DNA from: Flavipsychrobacter sp.
GTDB lineage: Bacteria > Bacteroidota > Bacteroidia > Chitinophagales > Chitinophagaceae
Length of the DNA: 64,000 bases
Direction of reading: 5' to 3'
NCBI GenBank assembly: GCA_016787265.1
Contig: JAEUVF010000010.1
Location: forward strand, 1 to 64,000
Below, in pieces: positions 1 to 8,139 of the stretch (its first letter is position 1; the number at the start of each line of letters is the position of its first letter). A program made the translations under genes and the position numbers. Below the pieces are notes generated by a model. That model ran no database searches and was not told the DNA's origin. It saw only the letters and a program-made list of their open reading frames with translations.

Positions 1-140
1 ATTCCTAACAGGGTGCCCAAACCGAAAAAAATATCAAATTACCAGATACCTTTTAGCATAAAACAGGGGGGGATACCATGAATCTGAATAGGGGGATACC
101 TTAAATCTGAAAGGGGGGATACCATGAATCTGAATCTACA
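1..140. mobile_element. end of an IS21-like insertion sequence (partial)
   Basis: Three direct copies of a GGGGGATACC-type block begin around 69, 91 and 114. Their GGATACC cores lie at 71, 94 and 117, an exact 23-bp period, each followed by an AATCTGAA-like segment. The last copy ends in CTACA at 140, so the terminus would be the 5'-TG...CA-3' typical of IS21-family elements, whose ends carry several tandem transposase-binding repeats. The neighbouring reading frame is interrupted exactly here. No transposase gene is visible because the element extends beyond the left edge. Family assignment rests on end architecture only. Confidence 0.6.
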
Positions 141-616
141 TTATCAAGTTCTTTCCCTTTATATTTATATCTGCTGGTCGGTGGTATACACCTGTTTAAA
201 TGGGCTTCAAGAGCTAAAAACAACATCACAACAAAGCTTGACGCATGTCCATAAAACTCATATAATTTATCTCTAATTCCTTCATCATAATCCTTATTAA
301 TAAGGTCCTGTATTAAAACCTCTTTTACTTCAAGTAACGATTTATAAGAAGAATAAGCTGAGTTAAAATATATTAGTACGGGGTCCGGCTCGGGAATTAA
401 AAAAGCATTTTCTTCAAAAAAATAGGGAAAACATAGGGCTGCCACTCCGTTGTCAAATATAATTAAGGAATAACGATCACCTTTAATAACCTCCTCTGTC
501 AATTCGGATGTTGTATATTCATTAAATTCATTTCTATTCAATTTTGTATTTGCGATTTCATTAGGAACTGACATTTCATTAGTGAACTTTCGTTTTATAT
601 GTTTTGATACATCCAT
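101..616 (-). CDS. hypothetical protein, 3' end replaced by IS sequence
   Basis: The 171-codon frame starts at an ATG at 616 and stops at 101. About 158 codons (616 to 141) look native; the last 13 or so are read from the IS repeats, giving an artificial tail that includes WYPP. The native part is acidic, with a hydrophobic stretch (FVVMLFLALEAHL) near residue 130 and no motif I recognise. It lies 96 bp downstream of the large TPR/PIN gene on the same strand and could have been its operon partner. I infer that the original protein was longer and lost its C-terminus to the insertion, so it may be non-functional. Base composition is AT-rich like the rest of the island. Confidence 0.55.
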   Translation of the reverse strand: MDVSKHIKRKFTNEMSVPNEIANTKLNRNEFNEYTTSELTEEVIKGDRYSLIIFDNGVAALCFPYFFEENAFLIPEPDPVLIYFNSAYSSYKSLLEVKEVLIQDLINKDYDEGIRDKLYEFYGHASSFVVMLFLALEAHLNRCIPPTSRYKYKGKELDNVDSDSWYPPFQI

Positions 617-712
617 AACATATTAATTTATGCGTTTATTCTATCCCTCTTGTTAATTGTAAATGACATACATTATATTGAAATTGTTTGAATTAAATGC
701 CGAATTTAATTT

Positions 713-3700
713 TTAAAAATGAGCCGTTCTCTTAAAAGTTTCAACCACAGTGTCTTTATAAGTGCCGAGCATCAGAAAAGACTTTTCAAGCTTACGCATA
801 AAGGCAACTTTTATGTGCTCATTCATGCCTCTTGCAATTCGTTTGAAAACCATTTCCATGTAAAGAAATTTTACATCATTGGGAAGTATGGGATTAATGT
901 ATATTGATTTTACAAATGCAATGGCTGTCGAAAGGTTTTGAATTTCTGGATTCCAACCAAAATCAAGGTTCTCTACCGCCATAAGGAAATGATTTTCCTG
1001 ACCGCTCAACATTTTGAAGAATTCATCCTGTAGGGTAGAGACCATCACTGGAATACCAAGATAATTATATTCTAACATATGCTGAAGATAAACAGATTGG
1101 TGTTGAGGAAAATATGAAGATAGATAGCAAATAGGGCTAATTACTGTGTTCTTGTTGGCTCCAAAAGATTTTAGATATATTGAATCATTTGTCAGCAAGA
1201 TGTTGGAAGGACGGTCAAGCATTAACCTATTGTCCAATAGGATGTTGAAAAGTGTGTCATGCTGAATTTTAGGTTCAATATTAACTACCCAATGCAGTCG
1301 TTCAGGAATATCTGCTTCAATGCAGTTTAAGCGTATCCATTCTAATAAGGATTGAAAGGTATTTATTCTTCTATTTTTAAATTGATCGTCGTAAAAGTGG
1401 GGCATGACTCTATCCTTGGTTATGGTAAATGATAAGGTATAGTCATTGTTACTAGTTTCAGTTAACTCATCCTCAATGAATTTTCTTAGGTATGGAGATA
1501 TAAAGAATTTGTGCTCAAAGTGCATGCCTTTTTCTTTGTGCAACATATAAAATAGACAAAGACTGGTTGCATCTAATACGAAAGATGCGCCAGAAAAAGA
1601 AGTATGGCCAATGGCTGGAGATAACGCCCTAAAGGGCTTCCCCTTTTGTGATGTTAAAAAGAAATAGCAATCAACTGGATTACTGTTGAATACCCGCCGC
1701 GTCACTTCACTAAAGCTTAAATGCGCTTGATGGAAAGCTTCTAGATCTTCGTTAATCTGTTCCTGTCTTTCTGATCCCTGTACTCCGAAGTTTTCGATAA
1801 GGTGTTGTATCATTTCTTCTGGTCCACTATTAGGATATTCAAATCCTTGTAGAGTCATTCCTGAAAGGGGACTTTTACTTTCTTCATAAATCTCTTCAAA
1901 CAGTGCTAAATATTTGTCCATTACGCGAACAATGAGAACGGCATCAATTTGACGACTTATTGTCCTATCAATAAACACAGTCTCACCTCTGTGTTTATTA
2001 ATAAACAAGTTAGTCGGATGTTTTATGCTGGATTCTTCAGTGAATTCCTGAATCGTTATTGTGCCTTTTGCATTTAGTTTTGCAAATCTACCAACCATAA
2101 TTTCATCAAAATCTTTCATTAATCCTTCGGGATAATGATGGGATAGAAAAATATAGGCTTGGCGAACCTGTGCATTTGATTTGTCTTGCGCATATTGAAA
2201 TAGGTAATCTAAAGAAAATTCAAAGAACCCATTGTTGATAAAAATGGCAGCTAGGCGTACGATGATGGACTCGTCAGTGAAAGAAAATGTATTGGTAATA
2301 GGCAATAATTCCTCAATCTTTGAACTATCGCCAGTGGAATTTAATGCTTCCAGATATTCATATAGAAAATATTGGGATGCCGGAAAAGTATTGAATCCGA
2401 TTTTTGCTAGGTATTCCGTTTCTTGCTTTTTCTGTTGCAATTTCATTAGATTGATTTCCATCCTTAGCAATTCATGATCGGGATTGGTCGATTCTCGAAA
2501 CTTGCGCAGCAATCCTAAAAGCCCTGCTTTCTCAACATTAAGGTTGTACAATATTTTGCAATACAGAATGTAAAAATTTGATGGCAACTTTAAATCATCA
2601 ACTTTTTCAATATACTCTTTTGCCTCATCCAGCATTTCCATCTGTGCTAATGCACAAGCAATTATGTAACAAGAATTTTTTTCTTGAATTGGCGTAATGT
2701 CTCTAGTATCTCTTAAAAATGCTTTAATCTGGTCGTGTGTAAACTCACCAATTCCATGTGTAAGGAACAATATTAATCTCAATATCTGTTGATAGTGAAG
2801 GGCTTCCGGGACTTTACCCATTATTAGTTCCAACCACTCTTGCCTTGTATCTCCGCTGATTACAAAGGATGGTTCAGTAAGAAATTTTGCAGAATTTTGA
2901 AATACTCCATTTGAAATAGTTGGAGCCAGGTTGAGATAGTCGAATAAATAACGAACATGCGCTGTTATTTCCTTATTTAACAAGCTCGTTACTGACAGAA
3001 TCAAATACATATCCCTGTCTTTTATATTCTTTTCGATATAGGATTTTCCGATTTCAATTGATTTTTTGAAATATTTTTCTTCCCCAATTGAGTTGTATCC
3101 CTGAATCATTTTTACCACATACTCATCGGATTTGTTTTCCAATTGCAGGAAATACTTTTCCATATCTAGAATATCACTTTCCTGTTGAAACAGAGCAAAC
3201 TTTATGTAGTGATAATAAAATGCATAAGTAATAAATAGGTGCTCTACCTCTGATCCTTTTAGTTTCTGCATGATTGCGGAAAGGATTACGAATGCAAATC
3301 TAAAATGATCGTTTTCTTTTAGATGGTCTAAATTAATTTGTGCACTTATCGTATTTTCTTTTCCCAAACACTTATTCAGAATATAGACATGGAAATTTAA
3401 CCAGTAGCGAAAGTTTGTGTAATTGATTTCAATTTTATTCGTGACATTAATTACCGGACTAAGGCCAATGTTTTCAATTTCGTCGAGACCACCCGTCGGA
3501 TTTCTTGAGGATATCCATGAATAAAGATTAAGCCTAAACTGTTCTTTGTTTTTTACACTCTGTGGTATCTTATCTAGTATAGTTTGGTAGCTTTCCTTTG
3601 CCAAGAAGCATTGAACCAGTCTGCTTGTAATATTAAATCCATCTTCTTCAACAGCCTCATTATTTAATTTTTGGGCAATTTCCAGTTCACCAAGCGCTAG

Positions 3701-4498
3701 ATATGCCAAAGATGCATTGTTCTTATAGTCGAGATTCCCAGGGACTAAGTTGAACGCCTGTATCTGCAATTTTGCTCTTTCATCTCCATCTTCTTGATGA
3801 TGAGGTCGAATTAATAATTGCAAAGTAGTTGTCTCCAAAGTAATCAATTTTGCCAAAATAGGCTTATTATTCGCTCCAGAAAGCTGAATGGCTGCCTTAA
3901 GGCTTTCTAGCCTACGTTTTGCAGAAAATGCCTTAAATAATGTAAGGTCGTCGGCGACTTCATTGAGTTGCCTCTCCCAATCAACCTGTAATGCTCCATC
4001 TGTGCCAAACGATTGTAAATCATTTTTTAATGATGTTATTTCATCTTTTATTTCCTGCAGGCCTTTTTTTAGTAAGGGGTTTAGCTTAAATATTTCTTCC
4101 TTGTAGTTGTTTTCGATGTTCAATCCTGCCAGTTTTTCATTTCCATGTATCAAACCATCAAAAATCTCAAAAAATAGCAGGAGTTGCTCTTCTGTTGGCT
4201 GAATTACTCGCGCATCAGTCGATAATTTCAATGATATTGCGTCTATGTCAAATTCACTTGTCAGCCGAAACTCAATTAGGGATGTGAACAGGGTCTCTGA
4301 TTTGTAGAAGGGGATTTGATCTGTTTCTTCAATTGGGAACTTTTCTTCATATTGGTGTATTGATTCAAATATTATTTTATGAAGCTCTAATTGGTATGCA
4401 TTTGCAGCGTTAGCTGTCAGTTTCCCAACTCCTGATAATATCATTTTTGGTACAATGCTCTTTAACAAAGAACCAACTGCGGCTTCCATTCCAATCAT
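713..4498 (-). CDS. large TPR / GreAB-C-like / PIN-domain protein, putative conflict effector
   Basis: This 1261-aa protein starts at the ATG at 4498. Residues 1-160 contain a hydrophobic N-terminal helix and a helical region; about 170-790 is alpha-helical with TPR-like spacing. Residues 820-900 turn beta-rich, with HRGETVFID and DKYLALFEEIY, and resemble a GreA/GreB C-terminal-like domain. The C-terminal 300 residues look like a PIN nuclease: VLDATSL near 974, FIEDEL near 1005 and LLTNDSIYL near 1104 supply the expected acidic residues. From memory, this order matches the TPR-GreAB-C-PIN architecture described among NTP-regulated bacterial conflict systems. A PIN domain would cut RNA; the TPR and GreAB-C parts would sense or regulate. 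I made no alignment, so the GreAB-C call is the weakest part. It is divergent from an HNH nuclease and lies next to an IS end. Confidence 0.6.
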   Translation of the reverse strand: MIGMEAAVGSLLKSIVPKMILSGVGKLTANAANAYQLELHKIIFESIHQYEEKFPIEETDQIPFYKSETLFTSLIEFRLTSEFDIDAISLKLSTDARVIQPTEEQLLLFFEIFDGLIHGNEKLAGLNIENNYKEEIFKLNPLLKKGLQEIKDEITSLKNDLQSFGTDGALQVDWERQLNEVADDLTLFKAFSAKRRLESLKAAIQLSGANNKPILAKLITLETTTLQLLIRPHHQEDGDERAKLQIQAFNLVPGNLDYKNNASLAYLALGELEIAQKLNNEAVEEDGFNITSRLVQCFLAKESYQTILDKIPQSVKNKEQFRLNLYSWISSRNPTGGLDEIENIGLSPVINVTNKIEINYTNFRYWLNFHVYILNKCLGKENTISAQINLDHLKENDHFRFAFVILSAIMQKLKGSEVEHLFITYAFYYHYIKFALFQQESDILDMEKYFLQLENKSDEYVVKMIQGYNSIGEEKYFKKSIEIGKSYIEKNIKDRDMYLILSVTSLLNKEITAHVRYLFDYLNLAPTISNGVFQNSAKFLTEPSFVISGDTRQEWLELIMGKVPEALHYQQILRLILFLTHGIGEFTHDQIKAFLRDTRDITPIQEKNSCYIIACALAQMEMLDEAKEYIEKVDDLKLPSNFYILYCKILYNLNVEKAGLLGLLRKFRESTNPDHELLRMEINLMKLQQKKQETEYLAKIGFNTFPASQYFLYEYLEALNSTGDSSKIEELLPITNTFSFTDESIIVRLAAIFINNGFFEFSLDYLFQYAQDKSNAQVRQAYIFLSHHYPEGLMKDFDEIMVGRFAKLNAKGTITIQEFTEESSIKHPTNLFINKHRGETVFIDRTISRQIDAVLIVRVMDKYLALFEEIYEESKSPLSGMTLQGFEYPNSGPEEMIQHLIENFGVQGSERQEQINEDLEAFHQAHLSFSEVTRRVFNSNPVDCYFFLTSQKGKPFRALSPAIGHTSFSGASFVLDATSLCLFYMLHKEKGMHFEHKFFISPYLRKFIEDELTETSNNDYTLSFTITKDRVMPHFYDDQFKNRRINTFQSLLEWIRLNCIEADIPERLHWVVNIEPKIQHDTLFNILLDNRLMLDRPSNILLTNDSIYLKSFGANKNTVISPICYLSSYFPQHQSVYLQHMLEYNYLGIPVMVSTLQDEFFKMLSGQENHFLMAVENLDFGWNPEIQNLSTAIAFVKSIYINPILPNDVKFLYMEMVFKRIARGMNEHIKVAFMRKLEKSFLMLGTYKDTVVETFKRTAHF

Positions 4499-4605
4499 AT
4501 TTATTATTTCAATAAATTATTATTCAGTTAAAAATAACAAATCCTACTCTGAAATGTAGTGCCAGTGTTCATTTCGGCTGACTATTTACTTGTTTCAATT
4601 TCAGG

Positions 4606-4617
4606 AGTAGCGCTACT
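4606..4617. promoter_or_regulatory. 12-bp perfect palindrome between divergent genes
   Basis: AGTAGCGCTACT is a perfect inverted repeat in the 246-bp divergent gap between the TPR/PIN gene and the HNH gene. It could be an operator controlling both, but no cognate regulator is nearby. Confidence 0.25.
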
Positions 4618-4744
4618 AGTCTCTATCAGGTATTAAATCAAAAGAGGGATTGTGTGTTTTTCTCCATGATATATTGTTATCATTTATAAATTCCATCAGA
4701 TTGACATAACTTGTTACGTGCAGCCGGATGACGGTTATTTAATT

Positions 4745-5515
4745 ATGAAACAAGGACAACGATTATGGACACGGGATGAATTAATATTAGCAATTAATCT
4801 TTATTGCAAGTTGCCTTTTGGTCGTTTGCATCGTTTAAATCCTGAAGTAATCAATCTTTCCAAACTAATAAATCGCACTCCTAGTTCGGTAGCATTAAAG
4901 TTGGTAAATTTTGCAAGTCTCGACCCAAGTCTTAAAGAACGAGGTATAAAAGGAGCTTCGAATGCAAGTAAATTAGATGCTGAAATTTGGAGAGAGTTTT
5001 ATAATCATTGGGATATTTTACCTTATGAAAGTGAAAAGTTATTAGCTCAATTTGAACACACAACAGTTGAACAGTTAAATCAAATCTCAGAGGAAGAACT
5101 TCCTAAAGAAGGAAAAGTTCGAGAGCAGATGGTAAAAGTAAGAGTTAATCAATCCTTTTTCCGAAGTACAATTTTAGCAGCATACAATTACACTTGTTGC
5201 ATTACTGGAATAAATCAAACAGAATTTTTAATTGCGGGGCACATTCGTCCATGGGGAATTGATGAAAAGAACAGGTTGAATCCTAGAAACGGAATCGCGA
5301 TAAACGCTCTTCATGATAAGGCATTTGAAGTTGGCTTTATTACCATAACGCCTGAATATGTAATCAAAATATCTCCTCAAATTTTAAAACAAAAGAGTCA
5401 ACACTCTATTGACTTATTTGGAAAATATGATAATCAAAAAATTCATCTTCCATCTAGGTTTTTACCTGATGTAGAGTTTTTGAAATATCATAATGAAGAA
5501 CGTTTCAAGAGTTAG
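4745..5515 (+). CDS. HNH endonuclease
   Basis: The protein is 256 aa from the ATG at 4745; a GTG at 4718 would add nine residues without family support. The C-terminal half carries an HNH_2-type nuclease core: CCITG near residue 152, AGHIRPW near 166 (the first His), and NGIAINALHDKAF near 183-195 (Asn and final His). The N-terminal 110 residues are helical, begin with RLWTRDELILAINLYCK and probably bind DNA. Proteins of this layout are often annotated as putative restriction endonucleases. No methyltransferase is adjacent, so it is either solitary, methyl-directed, or part of the island's defence content. It is AT-rich like its neighbour and is transcribed away from the TPR/PIN gene. Confidence 0.8.
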   Translation: MKQGQRLWTRDELILAINLYCKLPFGRLHRLNPEVINLSKLINRTPSSVALKLVNFASLDPSLKERGIKGASNASKLDAEIWREFYNHWDILPYESEKLLAQFEHTTVEQLNQISEEELPKEGKVREQMVKVRVNQSFFRSTILAAYNYTCCITGINQTEFLIAGHIRPWGIDEKNRLNPRNGIAINALHDKAFEVGFITITPEYVIKISPQILKQKSQHSIDLFGKYDNQKIHLPSRFLPDVEFLKYHNEERFKS

Positions 5516-6130
5516 ATAAAATTGAGTTTGGTCAAAAATTTTCAGGTGTAAAATAACCTCAGGTGCGGTTTTAGTGAGCTAAGCCAACCATTCACCGCAT
5601 GTGTGCTTTTCCCCGCAGATAATGCGGTGATTAAACGCCTGAATTCTTCCTTACCTTATGGAGACCTCATGGAAACCTCATCCTTACGTCAAGGTGGCTT
5701 AACAACTTATCTAGTAGGATATATTGGCCTTTTCAATCCCCAAGTCCGGATTTCTGAGTTGATTCTCAACTGTTCTGAGCCGATTATTTGATCTGATGAG
5801 CCGATTTTTAGAGGATTTGAGCTGATTTTTTCTTATCCGCGGCAGTTTAATTTTGTTGTGAAGAAAGGCATTTTTTAAACTTAATTTATTGATAATGAAT
5901 AATATAATGTCTCTTTACTCCGGGAAGCTCTGGATTAAAACATGCGTCAATACACTAAATTTTAGCCCTCCCTACATACATCCTACAGTATGCCTACGTA
6001 CATCCTTCGTATAAGAATCACTAATGCATAGATTATCAACCGAATACGACCCCATTGAATTGAATCAATTGAATCATACCCGATAGCCTTAAAATCAGTT
6101 CCTTTGTTGCCAGATCAGCCTTCCCTTCCC
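5516..6130. other. 615-bp non-coding region at the right edge of the accessory island
   Basis: I see no convincing gene. It holds a hairpin (CACCGCAT at 5593-5600 with ATGCGGTG at 5622-5629), a four-copy 21-bp-period array at 5755-5838, and a 22-bp near-duplication with core CCTACRTACATCCT at 5971 and 5993. Short open frames here show no coding character. Composition shifts from AT-rich island to the more GC-balanced chromosome near 6.1 kb, so this may be the island boundary (inference). Confidence 0.5.
5755..5838. repeat. four-copy 21-bp-period direct repeat
   Basis: A 10-bp core TGAGYYGATT starts at 5755, 5776, 5797 and 5818, exactly 21 bp apart, with diverged spacers. The spacing is two helical turns, so bound proteins would line up on one face of the DNA. 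It may be a relic of a mobile-element end or an iteron-like binding array. Confidence 0.6.
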
Positions 6131-6976
6131 ATGCTTTCATCCCTTCTTCAGCAACTTGGATTTCAGTCGGGCCGGGTTAGCCCGGTTCCTGGTGGTGATA
6201 TCAACCAGGTCTTCAAGGTGTACAAAGGAGCGCAACCCTATTTCATCAAAATCAATGAAGCTGCTGCCTTCCCGGGAATGATGGAGAAAGAAGCCCGCGG
6301 GCTGGAAGCTTTACAAAAAGAGAGCCTGTTTAAGATCCCAAATGTTGACGCATTTGGGGAATGGGAGGGGATTCAATACCTGGTGCTTGAATGGCTTGCA
6401 CCCGCTCCTAAGCAACCTGATTTCTGGCAGCGGTTCGGAGCAGCATTGGCGCATCAGCATCTGCAGAAGCAAACTGCTTTCGGCTGGACAGAAGATAATT
6501 ATATTGGCCGGCTGCCACAATCCAATCGAACGTATGCTAACTGGACTGATTTCTACCTGCAGGAACGTATCCGGCCACTAGTACAACTACTGGTTGATAG
6601 AAAGCAGTTTTCAACGGGACTGCCCGACCGGCTGGAAAAACTTCGCACCGTCATTCAACAAGAATTTCCAACTGAGCCACCTGCACTGCTTCATGGAGAT
6701 CTCTGGTCCGGGAATATCTCCTGTACCGGTGATGGATACCCGACGATCTTTGATCCGGCTGTGTATGCCGGTCATCGCGAAATGGATATTGGTATGACCC
6801 AGTTATTCGGGGGCTTTGATTCCAGTTTTATAGAAGCGTATCAGCATTATTATCCGCTTGAGAACCACTGGCGAAAGCGATTGCCACTAACCCAGCTCTA
6901 TCCTATTCTGGTTCATGCGGTGCTGTTCGGAGGACAGTATGTGCAGGAAGCCCGCTCGATTATCACCAGTTATTAA
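6131..6976 (+). CDS. fructosamine kinase family protein
   Basis: The protein is 281 aa from the ATG at 6131; an upstream in-frame TTG at 6104 is less likely. It has the fructosamine-3-kinase/APH-like kinase fold: PGGDINQVF near residue 20 in the glycine-rich loop, the ATP-binding Lys in YFIKIN near 40, the catalytic loop LLHGDLWSGN near 187-195, and the metal-binding IFDPAVYAGHREMD near 206-219. Family members phosphorylate ketoamines on glycated proteins or small molecules, allowing spontaneous deglycation. Cytosolic. It converges on the slipin gene across a shared terminator and is the first gene of the conserved chromosome after the island. Confidence 0.9.
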   Translation: MLSSLLQQLGFQSGRVSPVPGGDINQVFKVYKGAQPYFIKINEAAAFPGMMEKEARGLEALQKESLFKIPNVDAFGEWEGIQYLVLEWLAPAPKQPDFWQRFGAALAHQHLQKQTAFGWTEDNYIGRLPQSNRTYANWTDFYLQERIRPLVQLLVDRKQFSTGLPDRLEKLRTVIQQEFPTEPPALLHGDLWSGNISCTGDGYPTIFDPAVYAGHREMDIGMTQLFGGFDSSFIEAYQHYYPLENHWRKRLPLTQLYPILVHAVLFGGQYVQEARSIITSY

Positions 6977-7008
6977 AAAACCGGAACTGATCCTGCCAGT
7001 CCCGGTTT
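6976..7008. terminator. bidirectional intrinsic terminator
   Basis: AAAACCGGAACTG pairs with CAGTCCCGGTTTT across a seven-base loop with a single mismatch. An A-run precedes and a T-run follows, so it can serve both the kinase gene and the convergent slipin gene. Confidence 0.75.
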
Positions 7009-7011
7009 TGT

Positions 7012-8109
7012 TTATTTAGGCGTGAACAATTCTTTCAACTGTTCCACCAGCTTGCCATTGCCGTTCACGGTGATGGTGCTGATTTTTTCCGCGATCTTCT
7101 CCACGTATTCCATCTCCTTCAGTTTCCATAACATCGCGTTTTCTTCCATCAGCTTCGCAGTGTTCAGCAAGGATCGGGTGCTCGCGGTTTCTTCCCGTCT
7201 CATGATGGTATTGGCCTGCGCCCTTTTTTCGGCCACCAATACCTGGTTCATGATTTCTTTCACATCGCCAGGTAAGATGATATCCCGGATCCCGAATCCA
7301 ACTACTTCCACACCCAGTGCGTCGGCCTTGTCTTTGATCCGTTCCAGCATATAGGGTGCGATGGCTTCTTTTTTCTCCAGTAACTCATCGAAGCCGAAGC
7401 CTGCCACATATTCCCGCAATACCAACTGGATGCTGATGTACAATTGCCGTTCGTATTCCTTGTTCTGCAACAAGGCCTTTTCGATATCCAGCACCCTGTA
7501 TTGCGCCCAGGCATTTAATCGCAACGCAGCTTTATCCTTTGTCAGAATTTCCTGTCCGTTGATCTCCAACTGCAGTTGCCTGGTATCCACTTTCGCCACC
7601 TGGATCACCACAGGGTTCTTCCACCAATAATAGATCCCGCTTTCCAACAAGCCTTCGAACTTTCCATCCATGAACAGGACTCCTTTTTCATAGTTCTCGA
7701 TGGTGTAGGTCCGCACATAAGGCGCCAGCAACGCATTGTTTAAAACCATCCGGTCGAAACCAGGATCGATAGCAACTTTGCTGATATCCACTTTCACGAA
7801 TGCATAGTTTACAGGACCTTTCCAATACGTATATCTTCCGGGTTTTAAAACCGTTTTCAACATACCGTTGACATATTGCAATACCAGCTCGGTGTCTTTT
7901 ACTTCCACCAGTTCCAGCATCGCTGCCAATTGTTCATTGGCCAACAGAATATTTAATTCAACAGGCGCAACGAATTCCTTTGTGGTATCGTATACATATA
8001 CCTGTTCTCCATTCCAGAACCAGTAGGTACCTTGCTCCAATACTTTTTGCAAAGCTCCTTTCCGGAATACCAATCCTACTTCGTAGGCATTTACTTTTAC
8101 TTGTTTCAT
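7012..8109 (-). CDS. slipin / SPFH (band 7) family protein
   Basis: The protein is 365 aa from the ATG at 8109. It has an SPFH domain from about residue 140 (ENYEKGVLF onward) to about 300 and a helical, charged C-terminus with AEKRAQANTIMRREETAS, typical of slipins. No N-terminal transmembrane hairpin is visible, so it is probably soluble or peripheral. The SPFH-entry beta module (hydrophobic strand, G, K/F, LxxGxYxWW) seems to occur three times, at residues 9-40, 76-107 and 140-171. SPFH proteins oligomerise as scaffolds. Upstream on the same strand lie a tRNA-like RNA region and a YkuK-type RNase H-like gene; comparative work on RNA repair has linked band-7 proteins to a cognate tRNA-like RNA. 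Its role as an RNA scaffold here is inferred. Confidence 0.85.
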   Translation of the reverse strand: MKQVKVNAYEVGLVFRKGALQKVLEQGTYWFWNGEQVYVYDTTKEFVAPVELNILLANEQLAAMLELVEVKDTELVLQYVNGMLKTVLKPGRYTYWKGPVNYAFVKVDISKVAIDPGFDRMVLNNALLAPYVRTYTIENYEKGVLFMDGKFEGLLESGIYYWWKNPVVIQVAKVDTRQLQLEINGQEILTKDKAALRLNAWAQYRVLDIEKALLQNKEYERQLYISIQLVLREYVAGFGFDELLEKKEAIAPYMLERIKDKADALGVEVVGFGIRDIILPGDVKEIMNQVLVAEKRAQANTIMRREETASTRSLLNTAKLMEENAMLWKLKEMEYVEKIAEKISTITVNGNGKLVEQLKELFTPK

Positions 8110-8139
8110 TGTTTTGGTTTTTTGTTTTGGTTGATAAAA

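Noticed and set aside
66..140. A short CRISPR array
   Set aside because: The 23-bp-period units follow each other without unique spacers, and no cas gene is visible; they fit IS end repeats better.
5603..5791. A small protein in the island's right-hand gap
   Set aside because: The open frame of about 60 codons overlaps the hairpin and the 21-bp repeats and has no coding signal or recognisable motif.
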